Positions 56,092 through 64,000 of a DNA stretch of 64,000 bases are shown in pieces. How positions within the stretch are numbered: position 1 is the first letter of the stretch; each line of letters begins with the position of its first letter. The notes beneath the pieces were generated by a model that was given only the letters and a program-made list of their open reading frames with translations, was not told where the DNA came from and did not search any database. A program made the position numbers and the translations under genes. This stretch comes from Saprospiraceae bacterium (GTDB lineage: Bacteria; Bacteroidota; Bacteroidia; Chitinophagales; Saprospiraceae): positions 310,001 to 374,000 of the forward strand of contig JADJVN010000002.1 of the NCBI GenBank assembly GCA_016710585.1, given 5' to 3'.

Positions 56092-57291
56092 TTGGAGTAT
56101 CAGATCTGTTATCGACGACATCACCTAGGCAATATCCTGACCACCATCACAGATAGGAGGATAGGGGTCTATGATGTCTTGATGGGACAGTTCGACCACT
56201 ATGAACCAGAGCAGTATGATACAAGGGAGTACTATGCGTTTGGATCTGAGAGTCGCAGAGGCTCCAATCCTTGGACTGTAATAGTGAATAGCAAGCAAGG
56301 CTTCAACAACAAGGAGAAATCTCATAAGACAAACTCACAGATCAACTACGACTACGGATTCAGGATCTATAATGCAGGGTTTGGTAAATTCCTTAGGGTG
56401 GATCCATTGACAAGTAGTTATCCCGAATTAACGCCTTATCAGTTTGCTAGTAATCGACCGATCGATGGAGTAGATTTAGATGGTTTGGAATATTTATCAA
56501 TTAATCATCCAGCATTTGCGAATAAAACAAGAACTGGTCATGGTTTTTTTAATTTTTTAAGTGGTTGTAATCAAAAACCTACTGCAGGAGAAATTTTGAG
56601 AAAAGCATACGAAAGTTCATACTCAAAGATAACGATTGCTGGATCTCAATATTACGATGTTGGCCGACATTTATATTATGATGGATCAAATTTGAATAGC
56701 ACTGGAACTAGAAGACAACAAGCGACAGAAGCATCTCAAGTTGGGCTTACTTTAATTCATGAATTTAATAATCTTAACGAAAATTCTGTTCTTAATCTTT
56801 CATATAATGATGACTCTAAAAAAAATATAGAAAATACAAGAAATGAAGCACTTAAATACAAAAATTGTTTTGGCGTTTGCTGGGCGGTAACCCAAGCTAG
56901 AATTAATAATGCTTACAAAGGTATTTTTGATTTAAGCATCAACAATAAAAATATCATTCATTTATTGAGTGCTGTAATAGAACGAAATAAGAATAATAGT
57001 GCAGGAGCTGGAGATGCACTCATGCATATGGGACTAGGAAGTCAAGTATCCAACGTTTGGGATGGAAGTTTACAAACAGGAGCAATTCTGCAAATTTCGA
57101 AGTCCAATGGAGGTGGGCACTCACAAATTTTTAGGAGGTATATTTATAGTCAAGATAATGGAGAAATTATTGGTATAGATGCAATTGATAATAACAATGA
57201 GACTCAGTACACTGATCAAACTACAGGGAATTTTATAGATAGAAATACGTCTGATTTTATTATTGGAGTAAATTTAAAAGACAAAAAATGA
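56092..57291 (+). CDS. Orphan Rhs tip: RHS core end plus C-terminal toxin domain
   Basis: The frame opens in mid-Rhs text: HHLGNILTTITDRR and FDHYEPE, then the RHS-associated core at ~84-133 (YDYGFRIYNAGFGKFLRVDPL, TPYQFASNRPIDGVDLDG). There is no plausible start: TTG 56092 or an internal ATG. After ~140 the sequence becomes a unique, AT-richer toxin-like domain containing NCFGVCWAVTQARI (C263), GGGHSQIFRR (H343) and IDAIDN, in the order Cys-His-Asp of papain/NlpC-like peptidases or amidases. The stop overlaps the next gene, a lipoprotein, by 4 bases. This looks like a displaced polymorphic-toxin tip. Catalysis is inferred. Confidence 0.75.
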   Translation: MEYQICYRRHHLGNILTTITDRRIGVYDVLMGQFDHYEPEQYDTREYYAFGSESRRGSNPWTVIVNSKQGFNNKEKSHKTNSQINYDYGFRIYNAGFGKFLRVDPLTSSYPELTPYQFASNRPIDGVDLDGLEYLSINHPAFANKTRTGHGFFNFLSGCNQKPTAGEILRKAYESSYSKITIAGSQYYDVGRHLYYDGSNLNSTGTRRQQATEASQVGLTLIHEFNNLNENSVLNLSYNDDSKKNIENTRNEALKYKNCFGVCWAVTQARINNAYKGIFDLSINNKNIIHLLSAVIERNKNNSAGAGDALMHMGLGSQVSNVWDGSLQTGAILQISKSNGGGHSQIFRRYIYSQDNGEIIGIDAIDNNNETQYTDQTTGNFIDRNTSDFIIGVNLKDKK

Positions 57292-57758
57292 AAATTTTAT
57301 TTTTATTTATTTTAATTTTCACAAGTTGCAAAAAAAATAGTCGAAATGATATAAAAGAAAGTAAAGAATTGCAAGTTTTGAATAACTTTATAAAACCAAT
57401 TGACTTTCCATTGGAAGAACTAGGATCTGTCCCATATGGGAATAAGTACTGTAATTTTTCATATACTAAACAAACATATTGGGATAAAAGTGGTATTTTA
57501 TTGCTTATAAAAAAAAATAAATCAAAGTATGAAATAAAGTTCAAAATTAATTCGAAAGTTTATATTTTTGATACAAATTATTCAGAATTAAAGAATGCAG
57601 AAATTAGGTTTGAAAATGAATTGGAAGCAAATAATTTTATAACTCTTAAGTTTATATTATCAGATTATGGTGTTTTATGTAAAGGCGAATTAATTACTTC
57701 CGATAATAAATACAATCAGTTTGAATTGTTTGGGTTGTGTGATGATTTATTTAGATAA
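57288..57758 (+). CDS. Lipoprotein, candidate immunity protein to the Rhs toxin domain
   Basis: 156 residues. Lipoprotein signal: hydrophobic MKILFLFILIF then lipobox FTSC with the lipidated Cys at ~14, followed by KKNSR. The mature part is Lys/Asn-rich with no known domain (VPYGNKYCNFSYTKQTYW, AEIRFENELEANNFI). The start overlaps the Rhs toxin stop by 4 bases, the usual layout of toxin and immunity genes. A membrane-anchored periplasmic immunity protein would fit a toxin attacking peptidoglycan. This is inference. Confidence 0.65.
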   Translation: MKILFLFILIFTSCKKNSRNDIKESKELQVLNNFIKPIDFPLEELGSVPYGNKYCNFSYTKQTYWDKSGILLLIKKNKSKYEIKFKINSKVYIFDTNYSELKNAEIRFENELEANNFITLKFILSDYGVLCKGELITSDNKYNQFELFGLCDDLFR

Positions 57759-57773
57759 TAACCCCACGCTCGG

Positions 57774-57817
57774 CGTAGGATATTCCTACGTCGAAGAGTT
57801 CTGATGGCAGTGCCATC
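57774..57817. repeat. Two adjacent short hairpins (7+3+7 and 6+3+6)
   Basis: CGTAGGA-TAT-TCCTACG (57774-57790) and GATGGC-AGT-GCCATC (57803-57817). Stem and loop sizes match the L and R hairpins of the RAYT island, but the sequences differ. A degraded relative of the first lies near 58070. Confidence 0.7.
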
Positions 57818-57848
57818 AATCAAGGAAGAGCCACAGCTAGGAGCCCCT

Positions 57849-57905
57849 GCTAGCTCAAGTCTTAGACTTGTGCTGATGCAATAAAAACAAGAAATACTGA
57901 AATGT
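57849..57905 (+). repeat. 57-base direct repeat with CAAGTC-TTA-GACTTG hairpin, copy 1
   Basis: Starts GCTAGCTCAAGTCTTAGACT and includes TTGTGCTGATG, then ends CAAGAAATACTGAAATGT. Copy 2 is at 57984-58040, 135 bases on, identical over the first 30 bases and diverged after. The hairpin is at 57856-57870. Confidence 0.8.
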
Positions 57906-57983
57906 GCGAGTATGAATATAAAAGTATAGTAATGAACAGCGATCAGGTAGCTATTATTAAAGAATTACTAGATTGTTGACACA

Positions 57984-58040
57984 GCTAGCTCAAGTCTTAG
58001 ACTTGTGCTGATGAATTTAAATCAAGAAGTACTGGAATGT
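57984..58040 (+). repeat. 57-base direct repeat, copy 2
   Basis: Same unit as 57849-57905, ending CAAGAAGTACTGGAATGT; hairpin at 57991-58005. Confidence 0.8.
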
Positions 58041-58620
58041 CTCTTGCTAACCTAGTTCGGGGTAGTATACTCCTGTGGCGAAGGGTTATGTATAAAGATG
58101 GAATAGATTGAGCTAGACTCCAAAGTCACGAAGGAGTAAAAGAGAGTTTCCAAGCTCGAAAATATGATTTTTTTTAATGGAAAAATCTCTTTCATTTGGA
58201 AAAAAAGTATCCTATCCTTGAAGGTTTAGAAGCAGTGAAAATTGATCCAAGCATGAGTAGTTCTTTTTAAGGAAATGATTAAGCGTCTGATCCAGAAACT
58301 GGTATTTGGGCATTGTCTGGGTGGAAATTATTAATTAGTTTACTAGTTCTACGATTGTAGATGAATTATTGCTTTGAATTTGTGGACAAATGTTTACATT
58401 TGTTTTTAAATAAAAATGGTAATCTGTTGTATTCATTATTATTTTTGGAAGACAAAAATATGCAATTTTTTTGTTTTCCAGTGCTTTTGTCCACGTTTCG
58501 GCTACGCCTTTATAACGCCAAAAGTACTGGAAGAGCCATCGAAAACATTGAGAAACTTTACAACTCATTACTAACAAAGTGTTTAATCAAGTGATTATAA
58601 TTAGTATTTAAAGTAAAGAT
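58041..58620. other. Degenerate intergenic DNA
   Basis: About 580 bases with many stops in all frames. Short protein-like stretches on both strands (for example around 58290-58330 and 58480-58560) may be debris of lost genes or repeat sequence. Two overlapping ORFs at 58335-58594 on opposite strands are not convincing. I see no gene here. Confidence 0.4.
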
Positions 58621-59571
58621 TTGATGAAAAAAGTTATTTTTATTTTTTTAGGTATTTTTTTTAGTTTTGATATATTCGGTCAAAGTAAATTTGAAGGAGT
58701 TTTGAATGTTCAAGGGACAAATAAAAAATTTGCTATTTTGATTCCATCAAAATTTGAACAAGGAGTTACTAATGCTGTAGTCGCAATGCATCCATTGAAT
58801 ACTGCAAGATGGAATGGTGTTTCTTGGAGAGATACATTAACTGCTTTTGCAGAACAAAACCAATGTTTTCTTATTTGTCCAGATGGTGGCACCGATGGTC
58901 GAGTAGATGATTCAATTGATACTTTATTTACAAGCATGCTTATGGAGTCTTTATATAGACTTTATGGCTATAATACAAATAAAGTTGTGTTAATGGGATT
59001 CAGTGTTGGGGGATTAGCGACCTATACTTATGGATTGAGTCATGCTGATAAATTCAAAGGATTCATTCCAATTGGAGCTGCAATAAATGGTACCACTGAA
59101 ATCGCGAATCTTGCGAAAAATGCAAAGGATAAAATATTTTACTTAATTCATGGTTCAGAAGACGATCTGAATAATAGATTTTTACCTGCAAAATCTTTAT
59201 TGATAGAGTCAAAAGCATGTGTAAAAGATTCTGTATTGAATGGAGTGGGGCATACCATAGATTTTACAAATCGCAATGAAATATTATCTCATGCATACCA
59301 ATACATTCTTGCAAATTCTTGTAGCACTACCGATATTCAAACTGAATCAGAAATTGAAGTATTAAATATCCAAAATCCAGCTTCACAGCAGATTTTAATA
59401 CCTGAAAGTTTGTCTCGTTTTTCGATTACTTTATTAAATTCTTTTGGACAAAATATTTGTAAATTGCATACAGGTGAAAATGCAATATCACATTTGACTC
59501 CTGGCGTTTATTTTCTTCGAATAGGACATGGATCAAAAGTTAAGACACAAAAAATTGTAATTGAGAATTAA
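58621..59571 (+). CDS. Secreted alpha/beta-hydrolase (esterase/depolymerase type) with T9SS domain
   Basis: 316 residues. The signal peptide ends near FDIFGQS. Alpha/beta-hydrolase domain with oxyanion-side MHPLN, nucleophile Ser in VVLMGFSVGGLATY (GxSxG), acid in HGSEDD and His in NGVGHTIDF, as in feruloyl esterase / PHB depolymerase (LpqC-like) enzymes. The final ~75 residues are a T9SS type A sorting domain (IEVLNIQNPASQQILI ... PGVYFLRIGHG). Probably a surface or released esterase acting on plant or polymer esters; substrate unknown. Confidence 0.85.
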   Translation: MMKKVIFIFLGIFFSFDIFGQSKFEGVLNVQGTNKKFAILIPSKFEQGVTNAVVAMHPLNTARWNGVSWRDTLTAFAEQNQCFLICPDGGTDGRVDDSIDTLFTSMLMESLYRLYGYNTNKVVLMGFSVGGLATYTYGLSHADKFKGFIPIGAAINGTTEIANLAKNAKDKIFYLIHGSEDDLNNRFLPAKSLLIESKACVKDSVLNGVGHTIDFTNRNEILSHAYQYILANSCSTTDIQTESEIEVLNIQNPASQQILIPESLSRFSITLLNSFGQNICKLHTGENAISHLTPGVYFLRIGHGSKVKTQKIVIEN

Positions 59572-59646
59572 GTAAAAAGTAAAAAGTGGAAAATAAAAAG
59601 TAAGAAGTAAAAAGTGGAAAGTAAAAAGTAAGAAGTAAAAAGTGAG
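59570..59646 (+). repeat. Degenerate AAAAAGT tandem array 1
   Basis: About 77 bases built from AGTAAAAAGT, AGTGGAAA and AGTAAGA units directly after the esterase stop. A similar array lies at 61714-61768. Confidence 0.75.
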
Positions 59647-59713
59647 TTTAAAAATTTAATGCTATTTAGATATGTACTATAATTATCTAAATTCTCTACC
59701 TTTAACTTTTAAA

Positions 59714-61602
59714 CTAGAATTTTATAAACTTCACAACTCCTACTTTTCCTTCCTCCATCTGATACTCCAAAAAATATGCACCTGGTCTTAAATTTTGCAA
59801 ATGAATTGGAGCATCTATTTCAATTGTGCTCAATCGAATCATTTCATTACCATTCATGTCAATAATTTTCAACTCAATGGCATCTTCAACATTTTTTATG
59901 TTAATATATTCCGAAGCAGGATTGGGATAAACTTGAACTGCGTTTGCAACTTGATCATTTGTACTAGTAGGTCTCAAATTAAATCCTTCTCGAATAAATT
60001 GATTCACTCTGGTAGCTGTAAAATTCTCATCCCAAGAACTCTTTGAAAGTGCTCGACATCCATCATAAAATCTGCGTACATCAGCATCACCTGTCAAAAG
60101 ATTTAATATAAGCTCTCAAATCTCTATCTGAATTTATATATGGGACGTTCATTGCTACAGCATTTTTTTCACCACTTGCTGCTATCCAATTATTGAGACT
60201 ACCTTGTTCAAACCATGAATTCTGATTCAACACATTATTGTATCGATTGCCATTGAATGTAACATTAGAGAATGTACCATATTTGATCATACAATATCCC
60301 AGTCTATTTTCCATTTGAACATCATTGCTATCGATTTGATTTGTGCCGCGAAGATTCTGTCCGATGGCAATTCCATTGGCATATGCTATACCTGATGATT
60401 GATTATTTCCCCAATTGTATATAATATTTTGACTTAGATTGCATCCTTCTGTTTCATCTACTATTATAGCATTATTATATTGAGATATCGGTGTGAAGTG
60501 CGCAATAATATTATGATGAATCTTTGCATTTTTTATGCGGTGTATATCGATGCCTCTACCTTGATCAAATCCTTCAGGTCTTGAATCTAAAATAACATTG
60601 TATGAAACTTCACCTGTGCGAAATTCTGTTGGCCAATTTAGTGTTGATTCGAATGTTCCAAGCTGTATATTCTGAGGATTTGATAAAAAATAAATTATTG
60701 TGTATGATGCCTCCACAACGAAAACTTCCACTTGTAGCAGCAGCTCTCGACACGATATTACTTCTAAAAATTAAGTTACGGTTGCCCACTTGAAAATAAG
60801 TGTTATGTCTGAATCCATTCGCTGTCGCACCTGCTATGGTCTCACTCCAACCATTGTGATCTATGACATTGTCTTCAAAGAGAATACTATCTACATTATC
60901 AATAAAAAAACCACCAGCATTCTGAGCTCCAGTAGTATATGCATCTACAAGTACAGATCGTCTCACTTTAAGATTACTACGTGAAGGATTGCGATTGAGG
61001 ATAGGATCATGTATGGTGATGTTTGACAAGAATTTTCCGAAATAACAATTTTCAATGAGAACATTTTGAAATGGCGTTTCAATAATTCTAATGGCAACAG
61101 CTTCTCCATTATTTGTTCGATGCTTTGCTTCAAAATGCAATCCTTCGATCATGACATTAGAACAATTTGTGCCAATCACATTTAATGCAGTGACATTGCC
61201 TGTATATATCTTTGGTCTTACATTAGTATTTCCATAAGTGGTGATCACCATTGGCGATTTGCGAGATGCACCACGCAACTCAATTGAACCAAATAACTCA
61301 TTATTCCATTCTTCACCCTTTTTAAATAACAACCAATCTGCAAAGCCCGGGCGCAATTTTTTCTTTGCCTCAGCAATAGTCTTAAAAGCTTTAACAGTGA
61401 TCATTGGACTACTTGGATCTCTCCCAACTATATTTTCTTTATAGACATAAACTTCTGCTTTGGTATCATCACCAGTGGAACTAACATAGATAATCCTTGA
61501 ATCAGATTCTGGAGTTGGAACTGACCATCCATTCACTTCAGGAATTTGTGCCAAAAGGAGATTACTAGTAAAAAAACATATTGAGAAGAATAAATTTTTC
61601 AT
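59714..61602 (-). CDS. Secreted parallel beta-helix protein with T9SS domain, two frameshifts
   Basis: Three overlapping minus-strand frames form one protein of ~628 residues when one base is removed from the A run at 60685-60690 and one from 60096-60099 (plus strand). The joins then read IIHNNLFLSNPQNIQ and AYIKSLTGDADVRRF. Signal peptide ending LLLAQ; residues ~80-480 right-handed beta-helix repeats with many N-x-I/V-x-x-N turns (NVMIEGLHFEAKH, NVLIENCYFGK, SILFEDNVIDHNG), like polysaccharide lyases or pectin-degrading proteins; the C-terminus is a T9SS type A domain (VQVYPNPASEYINI). Catalytic residues not identified. Confidence 0.78.
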
Positions 61603-61713
61603 AAGGCCATTTAATTTATTAATTGAAAAATTAACTATTTGCTTTGCATGGTCAAAGATATTCTGTATGAAAATTGTAGTATAATATTGGTTGTCACATG
61701 ATGATGTGAAACA

Positions 61714-61768
61714 TAGTAGAAAGTTGAAAGTAAAAAGTTGAAAGTAAAAAGTAGAAAGTAAAAGTGTG
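61714..61768 (+). repeat. Degenerate AAAAAGT tandem array 2
   Basis: About 55 bases of GTAGAAAGTTGAAAGTAAAA-type units, next to the stop of the following minus-strand gene. Related to the array at 59570-59646. Confidence 0.7.
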
Positions 61769-61782
61769 AGACATGATCATTC

Positions 61783-62691
61783 TCACTGCTTAATAAGCTT
61801 ATAGACTTCATTCCCAATAAACACAAAGTATGTGCCAGAACAATAATGAGCTGTTTTAATATGGATGGTATTTTCAATAGGTCTAATAGTTTCAATAATT
61901 TTGCCATAAACATCTATAATCTTTACTGATTTGTAAGTAAGTTCGCCTTTAATAGTTAATTGGTTAGTCACGGGATTAGGAAACAAATTATATTGTTTTG
62001 ATCTATTAAAATTGTCTGATGTACCAAGAGGTACATTCGAATAGTTTATATCGTCAATGCTTAGATATGAACAATAATCTACTGGTGGATTATGGCAACC
62101 TCCAACGCCTACTTGAAATTTGGAGGAGATATAAATATAGTGATCTTATCAGGAATTAAATTAATGTTAGCGTATTTAACCGGTATCTCAAAATAAGTAA
62201 ACTTACTGGCTCGGTTTAGTTCTTGCTTGGCAATCCCCAAAGTATCATTCATATTTGTAGCTACATTAAATTTTGTAATAAAAGCACAAATAAAAGCAGT
62301 ATCACTGTCTCTAAAACTCAACTCACTTGGAAAATACTTGTAGTAACCAGTTAGAAAAGTAGGCCTAGTACTAATAGTATCTTGATATTTAATAATATCG
62401 AAATCGTTATTATACCACCTTGACAATGTTAGAGCAAAATTTCCAGTGTGAGATACGGTATCTCTGTATGTTCCCAATAATGGAATAGTAAGCTCTTTTT
62501 TTTTCTGCCAAAAACCTATCACAATGTATCCAGTTGTCCAACGTGTAGCCAAGTGAAACTGGAGCTTGTGTAGTATCAATAGTCCAATTTTCGAATGAGC
62601 CATTTTCTATTTGGCTAAGGCTTTCTTGTGATTGAGCAAGAATGAGTAGTAAGATCGAAATGTAGTGTAAAATACTATTTTTCATATACAA
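61783..62691 (-). CDS. Secreted T9SS cargo protein, two frameshifts
   Basis: Three frames combine into one protein of ~302 residues if one base is removed from the T run at 62496-62504 and one is added at 62116-62118. The joins read FLAEKKELTIPLL and SPPNFQVGVGG. Signal peptide (ISILLLILAQSQESLSQ), then IENGSFENWT, the usual opening of a secreted jelly-roll/PCMD-type domain, then a C-terminal T9SS type A domain with NLFPNPVTNQLTIKG and YFVFIGNEVYKLIKQ. Probably surface-bound; function unknown. Length corrections restore a single frame of plausible domain order. Confidence 0.7.
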
Positions 62692-62949
62692 AAATAATAA
62701 TTGTTGCTAGATCAGGATAAATTTTATTATTTATGCTTAAAACTATTTTATTAAAGCTGTATAAACTAATAACACGAAGACGATTGAATAACTTATTAAT
62801 TTGAAGACTAGACCCATTTAGCTTGTAAGTATTCCGTATGGATTCCATTTCTGCTTTTAAAAATCGGGATGTTGCCAATATTTTTCGCTTAATTTTTCTC
62901 TGATTTCTCTCATCATTTTTACAGCATCAAAGCTTCTATTTGGCTCCAT
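62675..62949 (-). CDS. Small antitoxin-like protein, frameshifted
   Basis: Starts ATG 62949: MEPNRSFDAVKMMREIREKL then SEKYWQHPDF and stops at 62857. Adding one base to the run at 62859-62863 gives ...HPDFLKAEMESIRNTYKLNG and continues. The MMREIREKLSEKYW text resembles small helical antitoxins of PIN/VapC-type modules. It lies immediately upstream of the FENWT protein gene and 19 bases downstream of the PIN-like gene, on the same strand. The true end is unclear. Confidence 0.45.
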
Positions 62950-62968
62950 TATAGTTTAAGTTTATGAC

Positions 62969-63769
62969 CTAAGAGTTTTCTGGATAAATAATACTACTCC
63001 ATTCAGTCTCCTTAAATGATGCTTTAATTTTTTTGATTACCTTATCTTCAGCTGTCCAAATAAGTGTGTTATTCTCTACTTGAATATAAAACAACTGCAA
63101 CAAATCCACCATTGAATTTTCATTCGGTTTTTGTTTGCTATTTATATTATCAAGAAATTTGGAATACGATTTTACAAAAACTTCAATTGAGCTCCAATCT
63201 GAAAGCTGATCCTCTGTAAAATTTGTTCCTCTGAGTTTGTTAAATTCATATAATAACCACCTTAAAATATTTCCTACTTTTATTTCTTCTTTATCTTTGT
63301 CTGAATACTTCTTATTTTTTTTTAACAATTCATCTAATCGTTTTTTAGAATTTAAAGCATTTGAGCTAAAATCCTTTTTTGCATTTAATATACCCTCTAT
63401 TATAGGCCCTTCAAGAGATTTAATTTCTCCATTTGCATATTGCAGAAGTTTGCTATAAATTTGTCTATTAATATTTACTTCATTCTCATTGATCAAAATA
63501 TTAAACCAATGACTTGAACCTACAGAAATTGGATCAACCATAATAATTTCATCTGCTTCGCGCTCCATAGCAAGAATAGCCTTTTTCAAACTATTGCTTC
63601 CATTTTTATATTTCTTCTTTTTATCAGAAGTAATAAAATCCGCAATATTTGAAAAACTTCCAAAATATTGATATTTAGATTTATCCAGACACTTTGTCCC
63701 TTCACTAACATGGTACCATATCATAGTATCGCAAAACACTATTGGTTTTTTATTATAAAAGCTATTCAT
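62969..63769 (-). CDS. PIN-like domain protein
   Basis: 266 residues. The N-terminus IVFCDTMIWYHV has the first PIN Asp; near the C-terminus are SMVDLLQLFYIQ and LIWTAEDKVIKKIK with further acidic residues at PIN-like spacing, the middle being a long helical, Lys-rich insertion. PIN domains are metal-dependent ribonucleases, often toxins. The frameshifted small gene 19 bases downstream resembles an antitoxin, so the pair may be a toxin-antitoxin module with an unusual gene order. The longer-than-usual size leaves other nuclease roles open. Confidence 0.6.
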   Translation of the reverse strand: MNSFYNKKPIVFCDTMIWYHVSEGTKCLDKSKYQYFGSFSNIADFITSDKKKKYKNGSNSLKKAILAMEREADEIIMVDPISVGSSHWFNILINENEVNINRQIYSKLLQYANGEIKSLEGPIIEGILNAKKDFSSNALNSKKRLDELLKKNKKYSDKDKEEIKVGNILRWLLYEFNKLRGTNFTEDQLSDWSSIEVFVKSYSKFLDNINSKQKPNENSMVDLLQLFYIQVENNTLIWTAEDKVIKKIKASFKETEWSSIIYPENS

Positions 63770-63919
63770 AAGCTATATACACAGTTAAAAGTATCATTTT
63801 AATTAAGTAAGTTTGAAGACAAATATATTAGAAATTATAAGATATTTTTTGATTAACTTAAAAAATTGGTGAAATATTTACTTCCTTAAATATAATTGTT
63901 AATACACTATTACATCCTC
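63770..63919. other. Intergenic gap
   Basis: 150 AT-rich bases between the barrel gene (right edge) and the PIN-like gene; presumably contains the promoter of the latter. Nothing else seen. Confidence 0.35.
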
Positions 63920-64000
63920 TCACCAACTATACCTCAACCCAATCTGCATATAACTCTCCCTATACTGTCCTGCAATGCCGGGATATTGAGAATAATTGTT
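63920..64000 (-). CDS. Outer-membrane beta-barrel protein, C-terminal end (partial)
   Basis: The minus-strand frame is open to the window edge and ends in ...YSQYPGIAGQYRESYMQIGL then RYSW. An alternating final strand with a terminal aromatic residue, preceded by a YPG-type turn, is typical of TonB-dependent receptors in Bacteroidota. Only 26 residues are visible, so the receptor type is unknown. Confidence 0.6.
   Translation of the reverse strand, partial: NNYSQYPGIAGQYRESYMQIGLRYSW

Noticed and set aside
58335..58594. Overlapping ORFs on both strands
   Set aside because: Neither has a recognisable domain or good start context, and the region is degenerate; more likely repeat or gene debris.
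3635..62863. Programmed ribosomal frameshifting in recQ, ku, uvrA and others
   Set aside because: There is no consistent slippery heptamer with a downstream structure, both +1 and -1 cases occur, and unrelated genes are hit; homopolymer error explains all cases more simply.
1..64000. tRNA, rRNA or other standard RNA genes
   Set aside because: I looked for TTCGAA-type T-loop contexts and clover-leaf spacing in the intergenic gaps and saw none; the GTTCGAAC near 51440 is part of a terminator loop.

Overview
The window is AT-rich DNA from a Bacteroidota bacterium. The evidence is several large secreted proteins with type IX secretion (T9SS) sorting domains, no Shine-Dalgarno-like start regions, TAnnTTTG-like -7 promoter boxes and a Bacteroidota-style dcw cluster. 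HYR-like and dockerin-like adhesins, ELWxxDGT-type repeats and TPR histidine kinases fit a Saprospiria-like member; that placement is inference.

Layout. 1-5.9 kb: end of an ABC exporter, a T9SS cargo, recQ and a thioredoxin-like protein. 5.9-10.5 kb (minus strand): a probable operon uppP-ligD-ku-EEP nuclease, which is bacterial non-homologous end joining plus a cell-wall lipid phosphatase. 10.8-20.5 kb: three TPR histidine kinases, two of them with complementary defects, plus an SDR, a T9SS cargo and a TauE-type permease. 20.9-36.3 kb: the dcw cluster mraZ-rsmH-ftsL-ftsI-murE-mraY-murD-ftsW-murG-murC-ftsQ-ftsA-ftsZ, led by a textbook triple MraZ operator and interrupted by a strong terminator-like hairpin between murE and mraY. 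murF and ddl are absent. 36.3-43.45 kb: an accessory island with unknown paralogous small proteins, a REP-associated tyrosine transposase (RAYT) flanked by two hairpin families, two short elements with the same ends, and decayed toxin/antitoxin-like genes. 43.5-51.4 kb: housekeeping and repair genes (malic enzyme, pcm, phosphohexomutase, ogt, uvrA, a DUF3127 protein). 51.7-64 kb: a 1307-residue adhesin, an orphan Rhs tip with a probable Cys/His peptidase toxin and a lipoprotein immunity candidate, more hairpin repeats, an esterase, a beta-helix protein, a PIN-like protein and the end of an outer-membrane barrel.

At least ten positions carry one-base length changes in short A/T runs that split otherwise full-length genes (recQ, ku, uvrA, a histidine kinase, T9SS proteins and others). 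Correcting one base in each restores a family-length protein. Homopolymer errors in the assembly are the simplest explanation, so I annotate these as composite genes.

The observations I rate highest are: the NHEJ operon, in which LigD has a phosphoesterase domain stripped of catalytic residues and an EEP nuclease is encoded next to Ku; the split histidine-kinase pair; the RAYT/hairpin element family, one copy of which forms the coding 3' end of a DUF2442 gene; and the Rhs toxin-immunity cassette.
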